From Bacillota bacterium (GTDB lineage: Bacteria; Bacillota; Clostridia; Oscillospirales; Feifaniaceae), in contig JAUZPM010000001.1 in the NCBI GenBank assembly GCA_030705925.1, positions 1 to 64,000 of the forward strand: DNA of 64,000 nt, written 5' to 3'. The position numbers were made by a program, and so were the translations under genes. Below the pieces are notes generated by a model. That model was not told the DNA's origin. It saw only the letters and a program-made list of their open reading frames with translations, and did not search any database. Positions 56,259-64,000 of the stretch are shown piece after piece; the stretch's first letter is position 1, and each line of letters begins with the position of its first letter.

Positions 56259-56612
56259 ATGTCAGTTTTTCATATTGCAAAAATTGTATTAAGAAGTTTA
56301 TTCTCCAAGCCTGCCACCGGCATGTATCCTTTTAAGAAGCGCGAGTATTATTTAAGCACTCGCGGCTCTATACAAAATGATATTGAAAGCTGCATTTTCT
56401 GCGGACTATGCTCTAAAAAATGCCCCGCAAATGCAATCGAGGTTTCGAGAAATGATAAACAGTGGTCTATTGACCGTTTTCGCTGTGTGACCTGTAATGC
56501 CTGTGTCGAGGCATGCCCTAAAAAGTGCCTTGTTATGAAAAACACATACACAGCACCTGCGACGATCAAGTCAGTAGACAAATTCACTAAGTCGGCTGAA
56601 AGTCAGCAGTAA
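56259..56612 (+). CDS. echF: Ech hydrogenase subunit EchF (2[4Fe-4S] ferredoxin-like, NuoI-like)
   Basis: 117 aa. Two cubane motifs, CIFCGLCSKKCP and CVTCNACVEACP, carry electrons from soluble ferredoxin to EchC. ATG at 56259 is chosen because AGAAAGGTGA lies 6 nt upstream and it gives the usual (M)SVFHIAK-type start; the in-frame ATT/ATG region further upstream overlaps echE. hypA follows after 2 nt. Confidence 0.93.
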   Translation: MSVFHIAKIVLRSLFSKPATGMYPFKKREYYLSTRGSIQNDIESCIFCGLCSKKCPANAIEVSRNDKQWSIDRFRCVTCNACVEACPKKCLVMKNTYTAPATIKSVDKFTKSAESQQ

Positions 56613-56614
56613 AT

Positions 56615-56959
56615 ATGCATGAATACTCCCTAACCGAGCGGATAGTAACAATAGCATCGGATACAGCAAGGAAAAATAATGCTAAAAACGTTTCTAAAGT
56701 AATTATCGTTGTGGGCGAATCGTCCGGGATAATAACGGAATCCGTCCAAATGTATTTTGATTTAATTGCTTTAGGGACGCCTGCCGAAGGTGCAGAACTT
56801 GAAGTAAAATCAATCAAACCTGAGATGTACTGCCCAAACTGCGGGAAGAATTTCATCCGCCCGCGGTTTTCTTTTGAATGCCCGGCATGCGGCGCTCTTG
56901 GGAATCCAACTGAAATAGGAAAAGAATTTTACGTTGAAAGCGTAGAACTTGAATTATAA
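56615..56959 (+). CDS. hypA: Hydrogenase nickel-insertion protein HypA
   Basis: 114 aa. The N-terminal MHEYSL places the nickel-binding His at residue 2. A structural zinc site is formed by CPNCG and CPACG near 72 and 90. With HypB it delivers Ni to the large subunit after HypCDEF make the Fe(CN)2CO group. Position between echF and hypB. Confidence 0.95.
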   Translation: MHEYSLTERIVTIASDTARKNNAKNVSKVIIVVGESSGIITESVQMYFDLIALGTPAEGAELEVKSIKPEMYCPNCGKNFIRPRFSFECPACGALGNPTEIGKEFYVESVELEL

Positions 56960-56970
56960 AGGAATATATA

Positions 56971-57618
56971 ATGGCTAAAAAAAATGTCGAAGTGTTGGAA
57001 AGCATATATTCTGAAAACGATCGAATTGCAGATGGTATTTTTAAAAAGCTTTCGGAAAATAACGTTTATACCGTAAATATCATGGGTGCCCCCGGAATAG
57101 GCAAAACTTCAAGCTTGATACAAATTATTAAAGAGCTTGAAGGCGTTAAAACATATGTCATCGAGGGTGACATAGAATCTGACATCGATACTGCAAAGTT
57201 GAAATCTCTTGGAATAACAAGCGTACAAATCAATACCGGCGGCGCTTGTCATCTTGATGCTAATGTAATTGATAATACAATAAAAAAGCTTGAGCCTCTT
57301 CAAAAAGGCATGCTTTTTATAGAAAACATAGGCAATCTTGTGTGTCCTGCTGAATTCAATATAGGTGAAAATATAAAAATGCTTATTTCATCAGTGACCG
57401 AAGGCGCGGATAAACCGTACAAATATCCTCTTGCCTTTGAAAAAGCAGGTATTATCCTATTAAATAAGATAGATTTGCTTCCTTACGTAGATTTCGATGT
57501 TGAATACTATAAACGGGGTATAAGGGCTCTAAATAAAGAGGTTCCTATCTTTGAGGTCTCATGCAAAACTGGAGAAGGTTTTAACGAGGTCTGTTCATGG
57601 CTGAAAAAAAGGATTTAA
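56971..57618 (+). CDS. hypB: Hydrogenase maturation GTPase HypB
   Basis: 215 aa. SIMIBI-class GTPase. P-loop GAPGIGKTS (about 34-42), metal-site INTGGACHLDANVI with Cys and His, and base-specifying NKID near 165. It lacks an N-terminal His-rich nickel-storage stretch. It hands Ni to the large subunit with HypA. Overlaps hypF by 22 nt. Confidence 0.95.
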   Translation: MAKKNVEVLESIYSENDRIADGIFKKLSENNVYTVNIMGAPGIGKTSSLIQIIKELEGVKTYVIEGDIESDIDTAKLKSLGITSVQINTGGACHLDANVIDNTIKKLEPLQKGMLFIENIGNLVCPAEFNIGENIKMLISSVTEGADKPYKYPLAFEKAGIILLNKIDLLPYVDFDVEYYKRGIRALNKEVPIFEVSCKTGEGFNEVCSWLKKRI

Positions 57619-59885
57619 ACTATTTTGTTACAGCTCGGATCGAGGGCGTGGTTCAAGGCGTTGGATTCCGCCCTTTTACAGCAAGACTTGCCAGCTTTTA
57701 TAATATTAAAGGTTTTGTAAAAAACGAAAGCGACAATGTTTATATTGAGGCAGCTGGTAGTAAAGAAGACCTGCTGCTATTTTTAAATAATATAAGAAAC
57801 AGCCCCCCGGCAGGATCAAAAATAATTATATTTGACATTAGTCCAATAGAACAAGATGAAGTTTGCTTTGAAGATTTTAAGATAATTAAGAGCACAGAGG
57901 GCAAATTTAACTTGGCAATGCCCTCACCTGATATATCAATTTGTGGTGACTGCCTGAGAGAGCTTTTTGCAAAAGACGATCCGCGTTACTTAAACCCTTT
58001 TATAAGCTGCACAAACTGCGGCCCACGATTTACTATCATTAACAAACTGCCTTATGACAGAGGCAATACCACTATGGGTGAATTTCCGCTTTGCGGCCTT
58101 TGCGACTTTCAGTATAAAGATACCGCCGATAGAAGATGCCATGCGCAAACTGTCTGCTGCAATAAATGCGGTCCAGTTTTGACCTTTTTTGATAGAGCAT
58201 TAACTGTCGAAGGCTATGATGCTTTAGAACGTGCAGTAAAAACTATTATGAACGGCGGCATAATCGCTGTTAAGGGTATAGGCGGCTATCATCTGGCGTG
58301 CAGCCCCTATGAGGATAAGACTGTAAACAATCTCAGGCTTCTTAAAGGTCGGGAAGAGAAGCCTTTTGCTATAATGTTCCCTTCAATTGAAGAAATAGAA
58401 AAACTCTGCTTTATAAACAAAGCAGAGTCAGCCCTTTTGTTATCGCGTGAAAAACCTATAGTTCTATTAGAAAGAAAAGATACAGATTTTTCTGAAAGAG
58501 TGTATGGCAGCAGCAGATTTTTAGGCGCTTTTTTGCCTTATACCCCCCTTCATCACCTTATCCTATCAAAAACCGGCCCTCTTATAATGACCAGCGCAAA
58601 CAGCACAACTTTACCGATAATAAAAGATGATGATGAAATAAAGAAATTCTTTATTGATAATAACCTTTTAGACGGGGTTATAAGCCATGACCGCTGCATT
58701 CTTCGCCGTGTCGATGATTCAGTCGCTGCCGTTATTGACGGGCACACACAGTTAATCCGCAGAGCCAGAGGCTATGTTCCTCTTCCTATAAAAACTTCTT
58801 TAAATAATCGGATTTCAATACTCGCCTGCGGGTCACAGCAAAAAAATACAACCTCTCTTTCTTTTGGCTCGTTAATCTATCCAAGCACTGAAATTGGTGA
58901 TCTAGACAGCCGCGAAACGATTTCAGTTTATAAAGATACCATTGACGACATGCAAAAACTGCTTGGCATTTCTCCAACGCTAGCTGTATGTGATCTGCAT
59001 CCACTATATGAATCAACAAAATACGCGCTAACTGCTGGCTTACCGGTTATAAAAGTGCAGCATCACTTCGCTCACATAGCTTCAGTAATGGCAGAAAATA
59101 ATATTACAAGCAGTATAATCGGTGTGGCTTTTGACGGAACCGGATATGGAACTGACGGAACTATCTGGGGCGGCGAATTTCTTATTGCATCCCCTGCGAG
59201 CTTTACAAGGGTAGGACATCTTAAGTCTGTTAAATTTATTGGCTCAGACGATTCAATAAAACAGGGCTGGAAATCAGCCTTGTGCCTTTTGAGCGACGCA
59301 GGACTTGCCCCGCAGTCCGATAATGCCCGGGAAAAACTTGTGCGAGCCGCTTTGAACAGCGATATTAACACTATTATGTCGTCAAGCATGGGGCGCGTAT
59401 TCGATGCCGTAAGTTCAATCCTCGGCATATGTCATGAATCAGGCTATGAAGGTCAGTGTGCAATCGAGCTTGAAAATGCAGCAGCAAAGTGTATGAATAT
59501 AAGTTCTGAACCTACACCATATCCTTTTAATATAAACAGTGAAAACGAAATGTTTATTGCTGACCTGTCCCCATGCCTGCGTTCTATAATGAAAGCTAAA
59601 GAAGAGGGTGAGGAAGCTGGTTTTATTGCGTTACGCTTCCACTCTACTGTTTGTCAGCTCATTCTTGACATGTGTAAAATACTTAGAGAAAAATACGACA
59701 TAAATACTGTTGCATTAAGCGGCGGCGTATTTCAAAATCGTATCATTTTGTCAGGTTCCTTCTCACTATTACAAAAAGACGGCTTTAAAGTATATACAAA
59801 TGCCATCGTGCCACCTGGGGACGGCGGTATATCTCTCGGTCAGGCTTATATAGGTCTGGCGACAGCATCAGCAAAGGAGAAATAA
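57597..59885 (+). CDS. hypF: Carbamoyltransferase HypF
   Basis: 762 aa. It turns carbamoyl phosphate into the thiocarboxamide precursor of cyanide on HypE. Order: acylphosphatase domain (1-95; EGVVQGVGFRPF), two zinc-finger segments (CGDCLREL, CTNCGPRFT, CGLCDFQY, CNKCGP), a YrdC-like domain (ADRRCHAQ, GIGGYHLACSP), and a Kae1-like domain (VQHHFAHIASVMAEN, GVAFDGTGYGTDGTIWGGEF, ALSGGVFQNRIL). ATG inside the end of hypB. Confidence 0.96.
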   Translation: MAEKKDLNYFVTARIEGVVQGVGFRPFTARLASFYNIKGFVKNESDNVYIEAAGSKEDLLLFLNNIRNSPPAGSKIIIFDISPIEQDEVCFEDFKIIKSTEGKFNLAMPSPDISICGDCLRELFAKDDPRYLNPFISCTNCGPRFTIINKLPYDRGNTTMGEFPLCGLCDFQYKDTADRRCHAQTVCCNKCGPVLTFFDRALTVEGYDALERAVKTIMNGGIIAVKGIGGYHLACSPYEDKTVNNLRLLKGREEKPFAIMFPSIEEIEKLCFINKAESALLLSREKPIVLLERKDTDFSERVYGSSRFLGAFLPYTPLHHLILSKTGPLIMTSANSTTLPIIKDDDEIKKFFIDNNLLDGVISHDRCILRRVDDSVAAVIDGHTQLIRRARGYVPLPIKTSLNNRISILACGSQQKNTTSLSFGSLIYPSTEIGDLDSRETISVYKDTIDDMQKLLGISPTLAVCDLHPLYESTKYALTAGLPVIKVQHHFAHIASVMAENNITSSIIGVAFDGTGYGTDGTIWGGEFLIASPASFTRVGHLKSVKFIGSDDSIKQGWKSALCLLSDAGLAPQSDNAREKLVRAALNSDINTIMSSSMGRVFDAVSSILGICHESGYEGQCAIELENAAAKCMNISSEPTPYPFNINSENEMFIADLSPCLRSIMKAKEEGEEAGFIALRFHSTVCQLILDMCKILREKYDINTVALSGGVFQNRIILSGSFSLLQKDGFKVYTNAIVPPGDGGISLGQAYIGLATASAKEK

Positions 59886-59887
59886 TT

Positions 59888-60115
59888 ATGTGCATTGCAG
59901 TGCCAGGTAAACTTATTGAAATAGACGGAAAACACGGAAAAGTTGACGTCAACGGCAATATCCTGCCCGTAGAACTTGGCGTAGTAAACGCAAAATTAGG
60001 CGACTTTTTGCTTATCCATGCCGGATGTGCAATTTCAGTTCTAAGAAATGACGAAAAAGACGAGTTGACTGAGCTTTTTTCTTTATTAGACGAGGTCGTA
60101 AATGAAAACAATTGA
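59888..60115 (+). CDS. hypC: Hydrogenase maturation chaperone HypC
   Basis: 75 aa. The essential N-terminal Cys is MCIAVPGK (C2). Small OB-fold chaperone that binds HypD and the large subunit while the Fe(CN)2CO unit is assembled. It overlaps hypD by 14 nt and starts 2 nt after hypF, with AAAGGAG at the end of hypF. Confidence 0.95.
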   Translation: MCIAVPGKLIEIDGKHGKVDVNGNILPVELGVVNAKLGDFLLIHAGCAISVLRNDEKDELTELFSLLDEVVNENN

Positions 60116-61154
60116 TGATTATATCAATGAAATTAAAAGTTATAACGGTCCGCCTCTAACTTTTATGGAGGTTTGCGGCACACATACAAGAAGTATTTTC
60201 GAATACGGTATACACGAAATTCTGCCTCCGAACATTAAATTAATATCAGGCCCCGGCTGCCCTGTATGCGTCACCCCATCCGGCTATATAGATTATGCGG
60301 CACAGCTTTCGTTACGGGAAAACAATATATTATGTACCTTTGGAGATATGGTACGTGTGCCGGGAAGCAAAACTTCTCTGTCAAGAGTCAAAGCATCAGG
60401 CGGAAAAATTAATATTATGTATTCTCCGATGGACGTAATATATTGGGCAGAATCAAACCCCGAAAAGACATATATAGTTGCAGCAGTCGGATTTGAGACC
60501 ACCCTTCCCATATACGCTCTGATGCTAGACCAAATAGTTGAAAAGAATCTTATGAACGTAAAATTTTTAACTTCAATAAAGGCTCTTATGCCGGCTTTAT
60601 ATTGGATTTGTGATAACAGTCAAAAAATCAACGGATTTATAGGGCCCGGGCATGTAAGCACTATTATCGGTGCCGATGTCTATAAGCCTCTCTGCGAAAA
60701 ATACCATATTCCCCTTGCTGTCAGTGGTTTTAGCTTTGAACATATCGTTGCCGCCATCTATGATTTAATTATGCAGTCTAACAATAAAACTAATGAAGTG
60801 CATAATCTTTATACCAATGCCGTCTCCAAGAATGGCAATACTGATGCTAAACAAAAGATTTCAAAATATTTTGAGTTAAGTGAATCTTTATGGCGAGGAC
60901 TCGGTAATATAAACGATTCGGGATATTTCTTATCTGAAGAATATCGAGAATTTGATGCAGGCAGCAAAAATGATTACTTAGCTGCCGAACCTGCAAACTG
61001 CTTATGCGGCAAAGTAATAATAGGACAGGCCAGCCCCCATGACTGTCCGCTTTTTAAAACCAATTGCACACCGCTTACTCCTGTAGGTCCCTGCATGGTA
61101 TCAAGCGAAGGAACCTGCGGTATATGGTTTCATAATCAATCAAAAAACAGGTGA
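60102..61154 (+). CDS. hypD: Fe-S scaffold protein HypD
   Basis: 350 aa. It assembles the Fe(CN)2CO group with HypC. Conserved blocks FMEVCGTHT, GPGCPVCVTP, FGDMVRVPGS and GFETT are present, as are the late cluster cysteines in CLCGKV and GTCGIWF. Followed by hypE after 4 nt. Confidence 0.95.
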   Translation: MKTIDDYINEIKSYNGPPLTFMEVCGTHTRSIFEYGIHEILPPNIKLISGPGCPVCVTPSGYIDYAAQLSLRENNILCTFGDMVRVPGSKTSLSRVKASGGKINIMYSPMDVIYWAESNPEKTYIVAAVGFETTLPIYALMLDQIVEKNLMNVKFLTSIKALMPALYWICDNSQKINGFIGPGHVSTIIGADVYKPLCEKYHIPLAVSGFSFEHIVAAIYDLIMQSNNKTNEVHNLYTNAVSKNGNTDAKQKISKYFELSESLWRGLGNINDSGYFLSEEYREFDAGSKNDYLAAEPANCLCGKVIIGQASPHDCPLFKTNCTPLTPVGPCMVSSEGTCGIWFHNQSKNR

Positions 61155-61158
61155 TAAA

Positions 61159-62145
61159 ATGAAAATTACAACCGCACATGGCGGCGGCGGCAAACTTTCT
61201 GCCGAGCTAATCCATGATATATTTGAAAGATATTTTTCTAATAGCATATTAAATGAAATGCAGGATTCTGCGGTATTACCAATCCCATCTGATAAAATCG
61301 CATTCACCACAGATTCATTCGTGGTAAACCCGCTGTTTTTTTCCGGTGGAGATATTGGACGCCTAGCTGTCTGCGGGACGGTAAACGATCTTCTTATGCG
61401 CGGCGCCATTCCTAAATATCTGTCGGCAGGCTTTATTTTAGAAGAAGGACTAGATACTGATCTTCTTCTAAAAGTTGTAAGATCGATGCAGCTTACAGCC
61501 AAAGAAGCCGGCGTTATTGTTGTCGCGGGCGATACAAAAGTAATAGAAGGTAAAGGCGGCTTATATATCAATACTTCCGGAATAGGATTAATAAATGACG
61601 AAGTTGATGTAAGCGCCAAAAATGTTGTTCCCAATGATACGGTGATAATAAGCGGATACCTTGGAAATCATCATGCCTGTATCATGTCGAAGCGTATGGG
61701 AATTGAAAATACAATAGAAAGTGATTGCGCCCCGTTATGCGATATGGTTAACGGGCTAATAGAAAATAAAATCCATATTCACGCTATGCGTGATATAACC
61801 CGCGGCGGGCTTGCCACAGTATTAAACGAAATCGCATTGTCGTCTTGCGTTAATATAGATTTATTTCCCGACTTGAAAATAGCAGATGAACAGGTCGAAG
61901 GGTTTTGCAATATTCTTGGGTTAGATCCTCTGTATATGGGAAACGAGGGAAAAATGGTCGTATTCGTACCCACCTACGATGCGGATAAAGCTTTGAATAT
62001 AATAAAAGCATCAAAATACGGCAAAAATGCGAAGATGATCGGAACTGTTAAATCTGCACCCCCGGAAGTCACTATAAAGACTCGTTCAGGCGGCACAAGA
62101 ATAATTGAGCCACTGATGGGTGAAGGTCTGCCCAGGATTTGCTAG
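61159..62145 (+). CDS. hypE: Hydrogenase maturation protein HypE
   Basis: 328 aa, AIR-synthase-like ATPase. It dehydrates the carbamoylated C-terminal Cys to cyanide. AHGGGGKLSAELI at the start, GDTKVIEGKGGLYINTSGIG in the ATP region, and the essential terminal Cys (GLPRIC) at the very end are intact. Last gene of the ech-hyp operon; no clear hairpin terminator follows. Confidence 0.96.
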   Translation: MKITTAHGGGGKLSAELIHDIFERYFSNSILNEMQDSAVLPIPSDKIAFTTDSFVVNPLFFSGGDIGRLAVCGTVNDLLMRGAIPKYLSAGFILEEGLDTDLLLKVVRSMQLTAKEAGVIVVAGDTKVIEGKGGLYINTSGIGLINDEVDVSAKNVVPNDTVIISGYLGNHHACIMSKRMGIENTIESDCAPLCDMVNGLIENKIHIHAMRDITRGGLATVLNEIALSSCVNIDLFPDLKIADEQVEGFCNILGLDPLYMGNEGKMVVFVPTYDADKALNIIKASKYGKNAKMIGTVKSAPPEVTIKTRSGGTRIIEPLMGEGLPRIC

Positions 62146-62324
62146 CCCAAAAAAATATATAAAATTACAAAAAAGACTTAATTTTTACATTATTCTTTTC
62201 GACTTATATATTGCAGAGTATACTATATGATAAAATATATGACAGCAAGTTATAGCAATTTTGATTGCAGTAAGCTGCCGCCTGCTTGTAAATTAATAAA
62301 AGCGACGGAAGGAATTGATATTAA
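62146..62324 (+). other. AT-rich intergenic region before motA with small hairpins
   Basis: No gene. At 62243-62293 the sequence could fold as CAGC...GCTG enclosing GCAAT/ATTGC. A TATACT at 62220-62225 may be a -10 box, without a good -35. The motA ribosome site GGAAGGA is at about 62308-62314. Confidence 0.4.
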
Positions 62325-63113
62325 GTGGATATTTCTAGTATCATAGGTTTAATTACAGGACTTGGAGCATTGATAATTGCTTTTTTGATGGAAGGCGGAA
62401 ATCTGTCATCTTTAGTACTCCCAAGTCCTTTTATCACTGTTTTTGGCGGAACGCTTGGCGCGGTATTTTTATCATACAGGATCGACGATATAAAAAAGAT
62501 ACCAAAATTATTTATGCAAGCCATGAAAAAAAGTACTCTTAACACCGAACAGGAGATAAATACTCTTGTTGCCATGTCTGAACAGGCACGAAGAGAAGGT
62601 CTTTTAAGCCTTGAGCCAATGATTAGTGATAATCAGCAGGAACCAATTGACCCCCTCCTAAAAAGAGGAATCACAATGGTTATTGATGGTGTCGGCGCTC
62701 AGGAAATACATAACATGCTTGAAACTGAAATATATGTTGCCGAGCAAAGCAAAAGAAATGATGCATCCATTTTTGAATCCGCAGGTGGTTTTTCCCCAAC
62801 GATGGGTGTTATCGGTACAGTTATGGGGCTAATACACGTCCTGTCTAACATGGGGGCAGCAGATGAACTTGCCGCCTCTATAGCTACTGCTTTCATAGCT
62901 ACGTTTTACGGCGTATCTTTTGCTAACCTCATCTATATTCCAATCGCCTCAAAGCTAAAATTACAGATAAAATCATATAAAATGGAGAAGGAAATGATAA
63001 TTGAGGGTATTCTTGGAATCCGTAACGGAGAAAACCCGAAAATTTTGCGTGAAAGACTTGAGGCATACGTTATTAAAAACTCAACAAAACCAAAGGGGGA
63101 AGTTGAGAAATGA
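62325..63113 (+). CDS. motA: Flagellar motor stator protein MotA
   Basis: 262 aa, four membrane helices (about 3-23, 33-52, 150-170, 182-203). The cytoplasmic loop carries the charged residues that touch FliG (TEQEINTLVAMSEQARREGLL; PLLKRGITMVIDG), and ESAGGFSPTMGVIGTVMGLIHVL is the MotA signature. With MotB it forms the ion-conducting stator. GTG start at 62325. Overlaps motB by 4 nt. Confidence 0.95.
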   Translation: MDISSIIGLITGLGALIIAFLMEGGNLSSLVLPSPFITVFGGTLGAVFLSYRIDDIKKIPKLFMQAMKKSTLNTEQEINTLVAMSEQARREGLLSLEPMISDNQQEPIDPLLKRGITMVIDGVGAQEIHNMLETEIYVAEQSKRNDASIFESAGGFSPTMGVIGTVMGLIHVLSNMGAADELAASIATAFIATFYGVSFANLIYIPIASKLKLQIKSYKMEKEMIIEGILGIRNGENPKILRERLEAYVIKNSTKPKGEVEK

Positions 63114-63904
63114 CAGATCCAAACCAGGAGGTCGAAAAGGAAAATAGCGAAAGATGGCTTCTTACCTATTCAGATATGATCACGCTTCTACTTGCACTGT
63201 TTATTGTATTATATTCAATGAGTAACCTTGATGCCGGAAAATACAGTACAATGGCTGAGGAACTGGGTAGGGTTCTTGGTGGCGGAATGCCGTTTACGGG
63301 CACTGCCTACATAGAGCGAAACGGAATGTTTGCAACTTCCAACACGAGCGATAAGACAAAAAGCAACGATGAAGGTCTGGGTAAAAACGGGCAGCAGAAC
63401 CAAGCAGGAACAGGTCAGAATGGGAATTCGCAGACCCCCTCAGATAAATTCGATCAGACATATAACGAATTAAAGGAAAAAGTGGGACAAAGCGGCGTTG
63501 ATCTTGAAAAAACAGAAAGCAGTATCAACATGCGTTTTAAGGATAGTGTTTTATTTTACGGTGACAGTTCGAGAATGAAACCTGCTGCTTTGCCTGTTCT
63601 TCAAAAACTCGGCAGTACTTTACAAAGCATCAAACCAATAATCGACCACATAGAAGTTGACGGTCATACAGCTGATGTTTTTATAAAAGATGATAATTAT
63701 TTTTCATGGCAGTTATCCGCCGATCGTGCGATAGCGGTTTTAAAATATTTATCTGAAAGTTGTAATCTTCCGGTAGAAAAAATGTCAATAGGCGGATTTT
63801 CTCATTATGTACCCATAAAAAGTAATAATACCGAAGAAGGCCGCTCAGCTAACAGGCGTGTCGAAATTAAAATAACCAGAATACAAGAAAATACAAGTAA
63901 TTAA
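63110..63904 (+). CDS. motB: Flagellar motor stator protein MotB
   Basis: 264 aa. The single membrane helix (about 22-40) contains the ion-binding Asp in TYSDMITLLLALFIVLYS. A linker rich in Gln, Gly and Asn (about 75-115) precedes the OmpA-like peptidoglycan-binding domain (about 130-258; VDGHTADV, SADRAIAVLKYL, GRSANRRVEIKI). It anchors the stator to the wall. Full length, followed by a hairpin and repeat C. Confidence 0.95.
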   Translation: MTDPNQEVEKENSERWLLTYSDMITLLLALFIVLYSMSNLDAGKYSTMAEELGRVLGGGMPFTGTAYIERNGMFATSNTSDKTKSNDEGLGKNGQQNQAGTGQNGNSQTPSDKFDQTYNELKEKVGQSGVDLEKTESSINMRFKDSVLFYGDSSRMKPAALPVLQKLGSTLQSIKPIIDHIEVDGHTADVFIKDDNYFSWQLSADRAIAVLKYLSESCNLPVEKMSIGGFSHYVPIKSNNTEEGRSANRRVEIKITRIQENTSN

Positions 63905-63926
63905 ATACCAGCTTCGGCTGGTATTT
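63903..63926 (+). terminator. Hairpin after motB
   Basis: AAATACCAGC (63903-63912) pairs with GCTGGTATTT (63917-63926) around a TTCG tetraloop. The following T-run is short, so termination may be incomplete. Confidence 0.65.
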
Positions 63927-63934
63927 AAACTTAC

Positions 63935-64000
63935 CGAAAAAGGACACGCAGACGAAGAACAGGCGCTCGTCGCTGTATGCAGATACAGCAGGGCGCTTGT
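63935..64000 (+). repeat. Dispersed structured repeat, copy C (cut by window end)
   Basis: Plus-strand copy starting 31 nt after the motB stop. Its 66 bases match copy B almost exactly, including the 15-bp piece missing from copy A. In the outer stem GCGCTTGT replaces GCGCCTGT, a change that keeps pairing with ACAGGCGC through a G-T pair. Confidence 0.85.

Noticed and set aside
62243-62293. c-di-GMP riboswitch upstream of motA
   Set aside because: Only one short hairpin is present and the conserved core around the GNRA/receptor helices could not be aligned.

Overview
The window is a chromosomal segment of a low-GC, endospore-forming, probably motile anaerobic Firmicute. The partial 16S rRNA gene at the left edge reads like a Clostridium cluster IV (Ruminococcaceae/Oscillospirales-type) sequence; a genus cannot be named from it. 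Spore genes (CotF-type coat proteins, a small spore-surface protein, GerW), PFOR, an Ech hydrogenase and MotAB fit an H2-evolving anaerobic fermenter. No CRISPR array, prophage, transposase or integrase was seen.

Layout. 1-2.6 kb: the 5' third of a leftward 16S gene, its leader, and four tandem sigma-A promoters carried on ~120-bp direct repeats that run into the 3' end of an LCP cell-wall ligase gene. 2.6-7.6 kb: two tRNAs, walJ-rlmH, small membrane proteins, a sirtuin and a GNAT. 7.6-18.5 kb: a long leftward run of DUF975, metG, tatD, an overlapping ATP-grasp/PHP/deacetylase-SLH triad and a uridine phosphorylase, preceded by a glycosidase-amidase fusion. 18.6-21.1 kb: pyrG with an attenuator-like leader, and tRNA-Val. 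21.1-29.1 kb: a LysM-G5-M23 peptidase, walRKHI and murA, with a WalR-box-like site ahead of the peptidase. 29-37.7 kb: DUF421, spore-coat genes, PFOR, a MATE exporter, gerW and DUF2953. 37.7-42.3 kb: a cyanophycin operon (iadA-cphB-cphA). 42.5-43.8 kb: lemA and a TPM-domain gene. 43.9-49.1 kb: thiDCME-HAD-thiN behind two tandem TPP riboswitches, each followed by its own terminator. 49.1-51.3 kb: a GH36 alpha-galactosidase. 51.5-62.1 kb: echABCDEF-hypABFCDE. 62.3-63.9 kb: motAB.

How the genes fit together. PFOR supplies reduced ferredoxin, which the Ech complex can oxidise to H2 while translocating ions; HypABFCDE builds its NiFe site. The thi operon makes HMP de novo and salvages thiazole. 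Because it carries thiN, a TMP phosphatase is required, and the HAD gene between thiE and thiN is a good candidate. The cyanophycin operon encodes synthesis and both steps of breakdown to amino acids.

The most unusual signals are: (i) a structured ~140-165 bp repeat present three times (after pyrG, after a spore-surface gene, after motB), always downstream of a gene and in its sense direction; (ii) the four-promoter rRNA array grown from repeats; (iii) the tandem TPP riboswitches; (iv) a 12-bp perfect inverted repeat that encloses the RBS and start codon of a conserved gene of unknown function; (v) the ATP-grasp/PHP/deacetylase-SLH triad.
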